Origin: an uncultured Sphingomonadaceae bacterium
GTDB taxonomy: Bacteria; Pseudomonadota; Alphaproteobacteria; Sphingomonadales; Sphingomonadaceae
Direction: 5' to 3'
NCBI GenBank assembly: GCA_947503245.1
Contig: CANNCV010000001.1
Location: forward strand, 1,115,501-1,179,500
DNA length: 64,000 nucleotides
In this document: in pieces, positions 11,045-18,739 of the stretch
How the letters are laid out: every line of letters starts with the position of its first letter
Numbering within the stretch: position 1 is the first letter of the stretch
Program-made: the position numbers and the translations under genes
The notes under the pieces: generated by a model
What the model saw: only the letters and a program-made list of their open reading frames with translations
What the model was told of the DNA's origin: nothing
Databases searched by the model: none

Positions 11045-11506
11045 ATGCGTCCCCCTCTTCCTCCCTTTACTGAAGAAACGGCAATCCAGAAGGTTCGGGC
11101 GGCCGAAGATGCGTGGAATCGCAGAGACCCTGAAGCAACAGCCCTTGCCTATACAAAGGACAGTGTTTGGCGCAATCGTGACCAGTTCATTACAGGGCGC
11201 ACCGAAATAGCAGAATTTCTGACGGATAAATGGGCTAAGGAAAATGAATATCGGCTGATTAAAGAGCTATTTGCTTTTACAGGCAATCGGATCGCGGTCC
11301 GCTATGCTTATGAATTTCACAATGTGCATGGCGATTGGTTTCGCGCATATGGTAATGAAAATTGGATTTTTGCTGAAAATGGACTGATGCAGCGCCGCTT
11401 TGCCAGTATTAATGATGTGCCGATTGCGGAAGCTGATCGTAAATTTCACTGGCCACAGGGCCCGCGACCGCTTGATTATGCGGGCTTAAGTGATCTTGGT
11501 CTTTGA
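11045..11506 (+). CDS. DUF1348 (NTF2-like) family protein
   Basis: A 153-residue cytosolic protein of the SnoaL/NTF2-like DUF1348 family. Characteristic segments are [48 protein letters not shown] and [21 protein letters not shown]. Proteins of this fold form cone-shaped barrels that bind small ligands or act as isomerases or hydrolases; no reaction is assigned. ATG at 11045 follows AAGGA at good spacing. It is 43 bases upstream of the flavin/iron-sulfur fusion gene and probably in the same transcript. Confidence 0.85.
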   Translation: MRPPLPPFTEETAIQKVRAAEDAWNRRDPEATALAYTKDSVWRNRDQFITGRTEIAEFLTDKWAKENEYRLIKELFAFTGNRIAVRYAYEFHNVHGDWFRAYGNENWIFAENGLMQRRFASINDVPIAEADRKFHWPQGPRPLDYAGLSDLGL

Positions 11507-11549
11507 CCAGAGGCTTGTGCTCAATTGCCAATGATAAGAAAGTGTTGCG

Positions 11550-13625
11550 ATGACAGATGAGATGACCCCGAAAAGCAATACTTCTCCATGGCATGAAGGT
11601 GAGCAGGAGTTACAGGCCCGAATGGGTATGAAAGAACGCATGGCGGAGATTGGCCCTTTAGCGTTTCGCCAATATATGCCGGATCAGCACCGTGAGTTCT
11701 TCAGCCAATTACCGTTCATGGCCATTGGCAGTATAGATGATGATGGATGGCCTTGGGCATCACTTATTTTTGGCCTGCCCGGTTTTGTTTCTTCTCCAAC
11801 GGACGGTCAATTGGTATTTGATGCAAAGCCTGTTGGGGGTGATCCGCTTGCGAGTAACCTTGGCAATGATGCGCCATTAGGCTTGCTTGGTATCGAATTG
11901 CCGACCCGTCGTCGCAACAGGATGAATGGCCTGGTTGAACCGCTTTCTGATGATCGGTTTGCGGTTAATGTCGTCCATTCATTCGGTAATTGCCCACAAT
12001 ATATTCAAACACGGTCGATGCAGTTTATGCGTGATCCGGCTGAACCATTTGCGGCAAAAACACAAACGTTCGCTGTACTTGACCAAGCTGCAAAAGACTT
12101 GATCCACAGTGCAGACACATTCTTTGTGGCCAGTCATAATAACCGAGATGACAAGCACGGTGTGGGAGGAGTTGATATTAGCCATCGTGGCGGCCAACCG
12201 GGTTTCGTCAAGGTCGAAGGAAATACTCTGACGGTGCCTGACTTTATGGGCAATTTCTTCTTTAATACGCTGGGCAATTTTCTGATCAATCCGCGTGCCG
12301 GATTGATATTTATCGACTTTGATACTGGCGATTTGTTGATGTTGACTGGCACAATTGAGATCATCTGGGATCCGACCGATGAGGTGCGCAGTTTTAAAGG
12401 TGCAGAACGGGCATGGCGCTTTACGCTAGACCATGGCGTTCGGATAGAAGGGGGCAGTCCCTTGCGCTGGTCTTTTGGAGAGGCAGCGCCAACATCACTC
12501 AGTACCGGTAATTGGGAAGATGCGGCCAAGCGTTTGGCAGGCGAACAAAAACGGCATGCATGGTTGCCCTATCGTGTGATGCGGATTGCTGATGAAAGTG
12601 CTTCTATTCGTTCTTTTTATTTAGAGGCTGGTGATGGAAATGCACTGTTTGCACATGAAAGCGGGCAATATCTTACTATTCGCGTTACCCCGGATGGGGA
12701 GGATGTACCTTTGGTGCGCACCTATACCCTGTCTTCCGCGCCTTCCGACCCCCTTTACCGCATTTCTGTAAAGCGTGATGGTACAGCATCTGGTTTTTTG
12801 CACGATCATATCAAACCTGGTGACACCATTGAGGCACGTGCACCATTAGGCAGTTTTACATTGGACATGCAGGAGCAACGGCCAGCTGTTCTTATTGGTG
12901 CAGGCGTCGGTATTACTCCCATGATTTCTATTGCGCGGCAGGTGATTAACGAAGGAATGTCACGTAGGTATATTCGGCCGCTGACTGTAATACAGTTGGC
13001 GCGCGCAGTTTCTGAACGCCCATTTGTTGATGAATTTAACCGTTTGACTGCCCAAGCACAGGGGCCCATGCGCTATATTTCGATACTGAGCGCACCGGAA
13101 GCCGAAGCGAAAGAAGGACAACATTTCCATATGTCCGGCCGGCTTTCACCCGCACATTTACAGCGCATTTTACCGCTGAATGATTATGACTTTATGCTCT
13201 GCGGCCCAGCCGGCTTTATGCAGACAACTTATGATATGTTACGTGACCTTGGTGTTGCGGATCATCGTATTGATGCCGAAGCCTTTGGACCGTCGAGCCT
13301 AGCCCGGCGCGTTGATGTCGATCGTGTAAATGAAGTGAATGACCAACCTGTTGAAGCGAAAGGTGCAATGGTGCATTTTAGCAAAGCTAAGTTTGAGCAG
13401 GCATGGAGCCCCGAACAGGGCTCTTTGCTGGACTTTGCGGAAGCACATGGCCTGTCGCCCGCTTATGGCTGCCGCGCGGGTGGATGCGGCAGTTGCGCAG
13501 TACGCTTAAAGGCAGGCGCCGTTACCTATCGAACCAAGCCAGACTTCCCGGTTGATCCAGAGCAGGTGCTAATATGCTGCGCCGTACCAGCGAAGGGCCG
13601 TGAGACATTAGAGTTAGAGCTTTAG
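11550..13625 (+). CDS. PNPOx-like / ferredoxin-reductase / 2Fe-2S fusion oxidoreductase
   Basis: A 691-residue fusion of three redox modules. Residues about 1-310 resemble pyridoxamine-5-phosphate-oxidase-like flavin proteins (FMAIGSIDDDGWPWASL, LINPRAGLIFIDFDTGDLL). Residues about 330-570 form a ferredoxin-NADP reductase unit, with the FAD motif RTYTLSS, GVGITPMISIA, and the NAD(P) part ending in MLCGPAGFM. The C-terminal 90 residues carry a plant-type 2Fe-2S cluster (YGCRAGGCGSCAVRL, with the fourth cysteine in LICCAVP). It would pass electrons from NAD(P)H via FAD to the cluster and perhaps to the N-terminal flavin. The physiological acceptor is unknown. It ends 15 bases from the convergent AAA gene. 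Confidence 0.9.
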   Translation: MTDEMTPKSNTSPWHEGEQELQARMGMKERMAEIGPLAFRQYMPDQHREFFSQLPFMAIGSIDDDGWPWASLIFGLPGFVSSPTDGQLVFDAKPVGGDPLASNLGNDAPLGLLGIELPTRRRNRMNGLVEPLSDDRFAVNVVHSFGNCPQYIQTRSMQFMRDPAEPFAAKTQTFAVLDQAAKDLIHSADTFFVASHNNRDDKHGVGGVDISHRGGQPGFVKVEGNTLTVPDFMGNFFFNTLGNFLINPRAGLIFIDFDTGDLLMLTGTIEIIWDPTDEVRSFKGAERAWRFTLDHGVRIEGGSPLRWSFGEAAPTSLSTGNWEDAAKRLAGEQKRHAWLPYRVMRIADESASIRSFYLEAGDGNALFAHESGQYLTIRVTPDGEDVPLVRTYTLSSAPSDPLYRISVKRDGTASGFLHDHIKPGDTIEARAPLGSFTLDMQEQRPAVLIGAGVGITPMISIARQVINEGMSRRYIRPLTVIQLARAVSERPFVDEFNRLTAQAQGPMRYISILSAPEAEAKEGQHFHMSGRLSPAHLQRILPLNDYDFMLCGPAGFMQTTYDMLRDLGVADHRIDAEAFGPSSLARRVDVDRVNEVNDQPVEAKGAMVHFSKAKFEQAWSPEQGSLLDFAEAHGLSPAYGCRAGGCGSCAVRLKAGAVTYRTKPDFPVDPEQVLICCAVPAKGRETLELEL

Positions 13626-13640
13626 GACCAATATTCATCT

Positions 13641-15623
13641 TCAGAAACCAATTCTCTGATTGCTATCAGGCTTTAATTCAGACTCGCGTTGCAGCGCTGC
13701 ACAGATGTTTTTGCTGCATTGGTCTGGTTGGTGGCGGAGCTGTTTTTGTACAACCTTGAAATCACCTGGCGTAAGGTTCTGCAACTCCATCAAAGCCTTT
13801 GGCGGTTCGACATCAAAAAATTTGATAAAGGCATGCTCCAGCTGTTCCTCAGACAGCGGTTTGAGGGTCACCTTAAAGTCAAACCTGCGTAAAGTTGCCG
13901 GGTCCAGACGCTGGGCATTATTGGTTGCAGCCAGCACCGGATAGTCATGCCGATCAAGCCAGGACAAAAGCTCGTTGACGCTGCTAACCTCCCAATTGGC
14001 TTTGGCAGCCGTACGATCGAGCATGATTGAGTCCGCCTCATCAAAGAACAAAACACCTTCATTCTCACGCGCATCTATAAAGGCATCGGCAATATTGGCC
14101 TCGGTCTCGCCAATCCATTTAGATAGCAGGTCGGATGCCCGCTTTTCTAATAATGGCCGATCCATTTTGCGCGCAAAATAATGCGCCAGCGCCGTTTTGC
14201 CTGTCCCTGGTGGACCAGATAGGAGCAAAGAGACATCGAGAAATTGGCCATCTGCGATCCGGTCAATCAAGGACGCTATAGGTGGTTCCGATTGATAAAG
14301 GTTGAGATCAATATCTGTGCTTTTGCCAATCGGTACCTCACCGCCCCGCAGGGCTTTAACCAGCGACGTTGCCGACCTGTTGCTCTCAGGCGGTGCTGAG
14401 GCCAGCCGCGTAGCGCGAATGGCCGTGCGCAAAATTGTTGCAGCTTCTGGCGCTTCATCGATCAGCTTTTCCATCGCTGTTGATTTTTCAACCTGCTCGT
14501 CTGCTACAATACGATCGTAAATACGCGCGCTGGTCTTACGCGATGGATAGTCGAGTTTGAGTACGTGGCTCATCCGCCGGATGATCGCCTTATCGACATT
14601 GCCAAGCGCGTTGCTGGTCCAGATAACCGGCACAGCATTGGTTTCCAACAGCCGATTGACAAAGACCTTGCTGCCAGTGCGCTGGGCCATCCAATCGCCG
14701 GACCCGCGCTGACTGTCGCCAATGAAATCCTCCATTTCGTCGAAGAGCAATATTGCGGCCTTTTCGCCGCGCTGTTTGCCTTTGCTGTCCAGAACACGCT
14801 GTGCCAGGGCCAGCGCGTTGACACGTTCATAGCGATTGGGCTCTTCGCCATCTTCATCTGCCTCGCCAACAGCGTGCAATTCTGCTTGCGCCGCCGCGGC
14901 GAGGACACGGGCCAATTCTGTTTTTCCAGTGCCGGGCGGGCCATGGATCAAGATATTGATGCCGCGCGCTTTTTCCCTGGTTGCGCCAACAATCAGATCA
15001 CGCAGAAAAGGGGCATCTTCAACATGGGCAAAATCTACTATATCCAAGGAAGTGGATTGGCGTATGCCGATCAGCGCATCAGCCAGTTCGTCGCCCAATG
15101 CTGGCGCACGGTCTAACAGGGTCTCCAGCGCCCATTGAATATCGACATAGGTAACATCGTGCCGGTTGGTTTGGAATGAAGCCAGACCCAGTTTTACAAC
15201 CGGACAAAGCCGCACAAAACGCGCGGCATCATGGGTTTCCACTCCTGCCAATTCGCCCAACATAATAGGCAAATCTATGCCTTTGCTGCTGGCCAGATAT
15301 GCCAGTGCACGAACCTTGGGCAAGCGATCACATGCAATCATCAGCACAAGCAAGTTATGATTTTGTTCATCAAGCCCAAGGATGTCGGCCAGCCCGTCTG
15401 CCAATTGCATAACATAAGGGGCGGGCGCTTTATTAACCTGCCAATTACGGATGGCCTCCATTAAACTGTCTTGGTCCTTGAGCGTCTTTTTGTTAACGCC
15501 AAGGTCCAGCCAGCCCATATTATCCAGTGCCCATCGCTTTATCGCTTTGGCGACTGGCGATTTGGCCGATATGTCTTTGCCCATATGCAGCAGCATGCTG
15601 CGGACGATGTGAAATTCGTTCAT
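13641..15623 (-). CDS. Tandem-AAA+ ATPase
   Basis: A 660-residue ATPase with two AAA+ modules. After a helical N-terminal region, module one has Walker A GPPGTGKTEL near residue 227 and Walker B LLFDEMED near 291. Module two has GPPGTGKTAL near 468, FFDEADS near 521 and LAATNNAQRLDPATLRRFD as sensor/arginine-finger region. The layout resembles CDC48-like unfoldases, but no adaptor or protease is beside it. ATG at 15623 was chosen for its cytosolic-looking N-terminus; a GTG at 15671 with GGAAG upstream would add 16 residues. It lies about 290 bases downstream of rtcA on the same strand, so it could be a far member of the RNA-repair operon, but this is unproven. Confidence 0.82.
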   Translation of the reverse strand: MNEFHIVRSMLLHMGKDISAKSPVAKAIKRWALDNMGWLDLGVNKKTLKDQDSLMEAIRNWQVNKAPAPYVMQLADGLADILGLDEQNHNLLVLMIACDRLPKVRALAYLASSKGIDLPIMLGELAGVETHDAARFVRLCPVVKLGLASFQTNRHDVTYVDIQWALETLLDRAPALGDELADALIGIRQSTSLDIVDFAHVEDAPFLRDLIVGATREKARGINILIHGPPGTGKTELARVLAAAAQAELHAVGEADEDGEEPNRYERVNALALAQRVLDSKGKQRGEKAAILLFDEMEDFIGDSQRGSGDWMAQRTGSKVFVNRLLETNAVPVIWTSNALGNVDKAIIRRMSHVLKLDYPSRKTSARIYDRIVADEQVEKSTAMEKLIDEAPEAATILRTAIRATRLASAPPESNRSATSLVKALRGGEVPIGKSTDIDLNLYQSEPPIASLIDRIADGQFLDVSLLLSGPPGTGKTALAHYFARKMDRPLLEKRASDLLSKWIGETEANIADAFIDARENEGVLFFDEADSIMLDRTAAKANWEVSSVNELLSWLDRHDYPVLAATNNAQRLDPATLRRFDFKVTLKPLSEEQLEHAFIKFFDVEPPKALMELQNLTPGDFKVVQKQLRHQPDQCSKNICAALQRESELKPDSNQRIGF

Positions 15624-15913
15624 AATATCCCATTCCCAACGGAAGGCGGGACAGCGTGCAAAAATACGCACGCGGTTGCTTCCGTGTAATTATTCAGATT
15701 TTAGGGGGCGCGGCTTTGGGTTTCAGGCCCGGCCGCAGCATATGGGATATGCTATGGCAGAGTCTGGAAACCGCTGGGCTGCGTGCCCTTTTGTGCGAAT
15801 AGTTCCAACAATGCATTTCTCCAATTTTGTTCGCATATTGGTCGCGAACATTGCGGCTATTTACTGATCACTATTCAAAAAACAAGAAAATAATTCTTAA
15901 GCGCAAATATTGG

Positions 15914-16927
15914 CTAGCGTAGGCTGACCAAAAAATGGCCGTCTTCTTGTTGGTCAAATGCGAAAGTTCGTCCAGTGAAACGCGCAATAATATCTGCGCC
16001 TGTCCGTGCATGCTGGCTTGGATTTACGCATGTAAATGATCCGCCTCCCGCCAGCGCAAATGGCAGCAGCAGTTGATCGGTAAGATATGGCCCGGCAAAA
16101 GCCTGGCCTTCCATATATCCTTTCATCCGCATCGCTGCTGTCTTTGCCAGACGCTCGGCTTTGATGCCGAATTTGCCGAAGCCGCTGACGATTTCGGTAA
16201 CATGGTCATATTCTGCTTCAAGCAGCAGAATATTGCCCGGCCCTTGGTCCTCAGGCAATTGCCGCACGGCAATGGCATCTTCTTCCCAGTTCAGAACATT
16301 TCGCGCAGTTTTTACCTCACGCTCAGCGATATCATATGGCAAGCCGGCGAAAATTGCGGTGCCGATAACAGAACGCAATTCCCCGCGATCAAGACAATCA
16401 ATCCGGCGCAGAGGCGCAGGTTGAATATCGATTTCCATCTTACCACCGCCGCGAGGGTAGAAACCATGGCGCACCAATTTTGCCGATACGCTTGGCCCCA
16501 TGCGATTGATGAGCGGTAAAAAGGCCCGTTCAATAAAGTCATATGGCGGTGCACCTATGTTGTGTGTGCCGCCTTCCAGCGTGATATGCGAAGGCCCGTC
16601 CGCAAAGAGCAGAGGTGGCAAAATTGTCTGCAGCACCAGATTTGCACTGCCAGCCGTGCCGACCGCAAAATTATACTCTCCAGCCTTCACTGTGCCGGGG
16701 CGAAAAGTGATTTCGGACGTCCCGACCTCAAGACCTTCGCATGTGGAATCACTAATCGCGCAAGCTGCTTCAATAGCCGTGACATGCTGGCGCATCATAC
16801 CCGGCTTTTCACGTCCGCCACGAATATTTGTGATCTGAAAGGCTTGCCCAGTGACAAGCGAGAGCGAGGCAGAACTTCTCAGCATTTGGCCGCCGCCTTC
16901 TCCTTCAGAACCGTCAATTGTGATCAT
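15914..16927 (-). CDS. rtcA: RNA 3'-terminal phosphate cyclase RtcA
   Basis: A 337-residue RtcA. The enzyme uses ATP to turn an RNA 3'-phosphate into a 2',3'-cyclic phosphate through a histidine-AMP intermediate. Family signatures are IDGSEGEGGGQMLRSS at the N-terminus, NIRGGREKPGM, HGFYPRGGGKME, and the nucleophile region NPSQHARTGADI with the histidine at about residue 306. ATG at 16927 follows AGGTG. It is the last gene of the rsr / Y RNA / rtcB / rtcA row, 95 bases after rtcB. A 41-base hairpin occupies most of that gap. Its length is as expected for the family and no catalytic residue is missing. Confidence 0.96.
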   Translation of the reverse strand: MITIDGSEGEGGGQMLRSSASLSLVTGQAFQITNIRGGREKPGMMRQHVTAIEAACAISDSTCEGLEVGTSEITFRPGTVKAGEYNFAVGTAGSANLVLQTILPPLLFADGPSHITLEGGTHNIGAPPYDFIERAFLPLINRMGPSVSAKLVRHGFYPRGGGKMEIDIQPAPLRRIDCLDRGELRSVIGTAIFAGLPYDIAEREVKTARNVLNWEEDAIAVRQLPEDQGPGNILLLEAEYDHVTEIVSGFGKFGIKAERLAKTAAMRMKGYMEGQAFAGPYLTDQLLLPFALAGGGSFTCVNPSQHARTGADIIARFTGRTFAFDQQEDGHFLVSLR

Positions 16928-16955
16928 AAGTTCACCTATTCATATAGTATTAGAA

Positions 16956-16996
16956 ACACCAGCTGCGCGGTCATATTCTGACGTTGCAACTGGTGT
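16956..16996 (-). other. Intercistronic hairpin between rtcB and rtcA
   Basis: On the minus strand ACACCAG at 16996-16990 pairs with CTGGTGT at 16962-16956, with further pairing inside (TGC/GCA and GTCA/TGAC around a five-base loop). There is no T-run after it, so it is not a classical terminator. It may be an mRNA processing or stability element that sets the rtcB to rtcA ratio (inference). Confidence 0.5.
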
Positions 16997-17022
16997 CCTG
17001 TTTTTGATCGTATCTGTGAAGT

Positions 17023-18249
17023 TTATCCCTTCACACATACGATCTGTTTCAGCGTATGGACAATCTCAACAAGATCATCTTGCGCGGCCATTACCGCTTC
17101 GATCGGCTTATACGCCTTGGGCGTTTCATCGATCACACCGATATCTTTCCGGCATTCTACGCCTTTGGTATCTTCGATATGCTCTTCCAGCGATACTGCT
17201 TTTTTGGCTTGTGTCCGCGACATTACGCGGCCTGCACCATGGCTGCAGCTTTCGAAAGACTCGCGGTTACCAAGGCCCCGAACAATGAACGATTTTGCGC
17301 CCATAGATCCGGGAATGATACCCATCATACCTTTTGAAGCGCGCACTGCGCCTTTGCGGGTAATCAGGACGTCCTGACCGAAATGCCGCTCTCGATTGAC
17401 ATAATTATGGTGACAGTTAATCGCCTCCATCTCTGCGTCAAAAGGTTTGGCAATCTGACCACGCAACGCTTTGATGACGTTTTTCATCATCATCTTGCGG
17501 TTAGCCATCGCAAAATCCTGCGCCCATTCAACCGCTTCGACATAGTCGTCAAAATGGTCTGTCCCTTCCGGGAAATAGGCAAGGGCTGTGTCCGGCAGGT
17601 TGATATGCCATTTGCGCATATCTTGCTTGGCCAGTTCGATAAACTGCGTGCCGATAGCATTACCAACACCGCGCGATCCGCTATGCAGCATGATCCAGAC
17701 ACGATCTTCAGTATCCAGACACAGCTCGATGAAATGATTTCCCGTTCCCAGCGTGCCCAGATGCGTGACATTGTTGGTGTTTTTAAACCGTGGATATTTA
17801 TCAGTAATGCGCGTAAAGCGCGCCGATAAAGGCGTCCATGCATCGATAATCTCTTCCTGAGGATCACCCCAGGAGCCGGTGTCACGGCGACCACGTCCAG
17901 CCGACCGGCCATGCGGAACCGCAGCCTCAATCGCTGAACGAATGGCTTCCAGATTATCAGGCAGATCACTTGCTACCAACGATGTGCGTGCTGCCATCAT
18001 ACCGCAGCCAATGTCGACACCTACGGCAGCGGGAATAATCGCGCCTTTAGTAGGAATAACCGAACCCACAGTTGCACCAATACCCACATGCACATCGGGC
18101 ATGACCGCGATATGGTTGAAGATGAAAGGCATCTGTGCCGCTTTGGAAAGTTGTCTGCGAGCGCCATCATCAACAGGGACACCGCGTGTCCACAATTTAA
18201 TGGGATGACCGCCCTCAACGTCCATAAATTCATATTTTGTCTCGACCAT
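17023..18249 (-). CDS. rtcB: RNA-splicing ligase RtcB
   Basis: A 408-residue RtcB, the same length as I recall for the E. coli enzyme. It joins RNA 2',3'-cyclic-phosphate or 3'-phosphate ends to 5'-OH ends with GTP and Mn2+. GVDIGCGMMA provides the metal-binding cysteine (Cys82), followed by TLGTGNHFIEL, LHSGSRGVGNAIG, and SCSHGAGRVMSR with the guanylylated histidine at His337. ATG at 18249 has a perfect AGGAGG six to seven bases upstream; a six-codon longer frame lacks this. It follows three Y-RNA-like elements and precedes rtcA. Expression is expected to depend on sigma-54 and RtcR from the rsr promoter. Confidence 0.97.
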   Translation of the reverse strand: MVETKYEFMDVEGGHPIKLWTRGVPVDDGARRQLSKAAQMPFIFNHIAVMPDVHVGIGATVGSVIPTKGAIIPAAVGVDIGCGMMAARTSLVASDLPDNLEAIRSAIEAAVPHGRSAGRGRRDTGSWGDPQEEIIDAWTPLSARFTRITDKYPRFKNTNNVTHLGTLGTGNHFIELCLDTEDRVWIMLHSGSRGVGNAIGTQFIELAKQDMRKWHINLPDTALAYFPEGTDHFDDYVEAVEWAQDFAMANRKMMMKNVIKALRGQIAKPFDAEMEAINCHHNYVNRERHFGQDVLITRKGAVRASKGMMGIIPGSMGAKSFIVRGLGNRESFESCSHGAGRVMSRTQAKKAVSLEEHIEDTKGVECRKDIGVIDETPKAYKPIEAVMAAQDDLVEIVHTLKQIVCVKG

Positions 18250-18290
18250 GATAGGCCTCCTTATCATTCTTTATCCGCTTGAAAGCGGTG

Positions 18291-18411
18291 TGGCGACAAG
18301 AGATCAGCAAGACATTTCTTGAGCTACTCCGGTTTCCCGGGGGCGGACTTGAACCGCCAAACCCTCGCGTTCGCGAGTGCTCTAACCATGTAGTCCTGCT
18401 AGCATTCGCCA
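18291..18411 (-). ncRNA. Y-RNA-like element C: permuted tRNA mimic without an anticodon
   Basis: Closed by TGGCGA (18411-18406) paired with TCGCCA (18296-18291), and carrying GGCGAATG, which fits the Ro60-binding consensus GNCGAAN(0-1)G as I recall it for bacterial Y RNAs. Inside, tRNA parts occur in permuted order: GAGC (D-stem 3' strand, 18382-18379), a 5-bp anticodon-arm remnant CTCGC/GCGAG closed by the four-base loop GAAC, a T-arm GGCGG-TTCAAGT-CCGCC, a short acceptor stem CCGG/CCGG closed by GAAA, then GTAGCTC whose GCTC pairs back to GAGC. The acceptor has no free 3' end, so it cannot be charged. A small CAAGA/TCTTG hairpin follows. Confidence 0.8.
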
Positions 18412-18441
18412 GCTATTTGCAAATTTCCTTTTGAAATGAAG

Positions 18442-18578
18442 TGACGGCGACAAGGTTTTGAAGAGATTTTCCTGCTCTACCAGCTGAGCTACAGGCCCCC
18501 AAATGATGGACCTGACGGGATTCGAACCCGCGACCTGGCGATTTGGAGTCGATGTAATCCCTTCGGCATTCGCCGTCA
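18442..18578 (-). ncRNA. Y-RNA-like element B: permuted tRNA mimic with full T-, acceptor and D-arms
   Basis: Closed by a 9-bp stem (TGACGGCGA 18578-18570 with TCGCCGTCA 18450-18442) that contains the Ro60-type GGCGAATG. The module then reads: a Trp-like anticodon loop CTCCAAA on only three base pairs, AGGTC variable loop, T-arm GCGGG-TTCGAAT-CCCGT, acceptor 3' strand CAGGTCC, a nine-base loop, acceptor 5' strand GGGCCTG (seven pairs, one G-U), TA, and a complete D-arm GCTC-AGCTGGTA-GAGC. The acceptor 3' strand comes before the 5' strand, so this is a circular permutation of a tRNA, not a tRNA gene. It lies between elements A and C. Confidence 0.82.
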
Positions 18579-18589
18579 TAAATTCTGTG

Positions 18590-18731
18590 TCGTGACGACA
18601 AGTTTCAACGAAACAATTGTCCTTATGCTACTCTCTTGTGGCGGACTTGAACCGCATCTCCCGAAATATATCGGGCGCATTACTCATCGGACTATCGGTA
18701 AAGGATGTAGTTCCGTCGGCATTCGTCACGA
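18590..18731 (-). ncRNA. Y-RNA-like element A: degenerate tRNA mimic next to rsr
   Basis: Starts nine bases after the rsr stop codon. A 9-bp stem (TCGTGACGA 18731-18723 with TCGTCACGA 18598-18590) encloses GACGAATG, the Ro60-type motif. The block GGAACTACATCC matches GGGATTACATCG and AGGACTACATGG in elements B and C. Inside, ATGC/GCAT takes the place of the D-stem, CCCGA-TATATT-TCGGG is an anticodon-like hairpin, and GCGG-TTCAAGT-CCGC is a T-arm, but no acceptor stem can be drawn. The 3' side has a GTTTC/GAAAC hairpin and CTTGTCGTC, matching CTTGTCGCC in the other two. It is the most decayed of the three. Confidence 0.75.
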
Positions 18732-18739
18732 TTACATAT

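Noticed and set aside
15874-15899. Terminator after rtcA (AAGAA/TTCTT hairpin followed by a T-run on the minus strand)
   Set aside because: The stem has only five mostly A-T pairs, too weak to call with confidence.
18340-18565. Ordinary tRNA genes on the minus strand (T-arms and D-arm easily seen)
   Set aside because: The 3' acceptor strand precedes the 5' strand, one acceptor stem is sealed by GAAA and no normal anticodon arm or CCA end exists. The permuted Y-RNA-like reading explains all arms.
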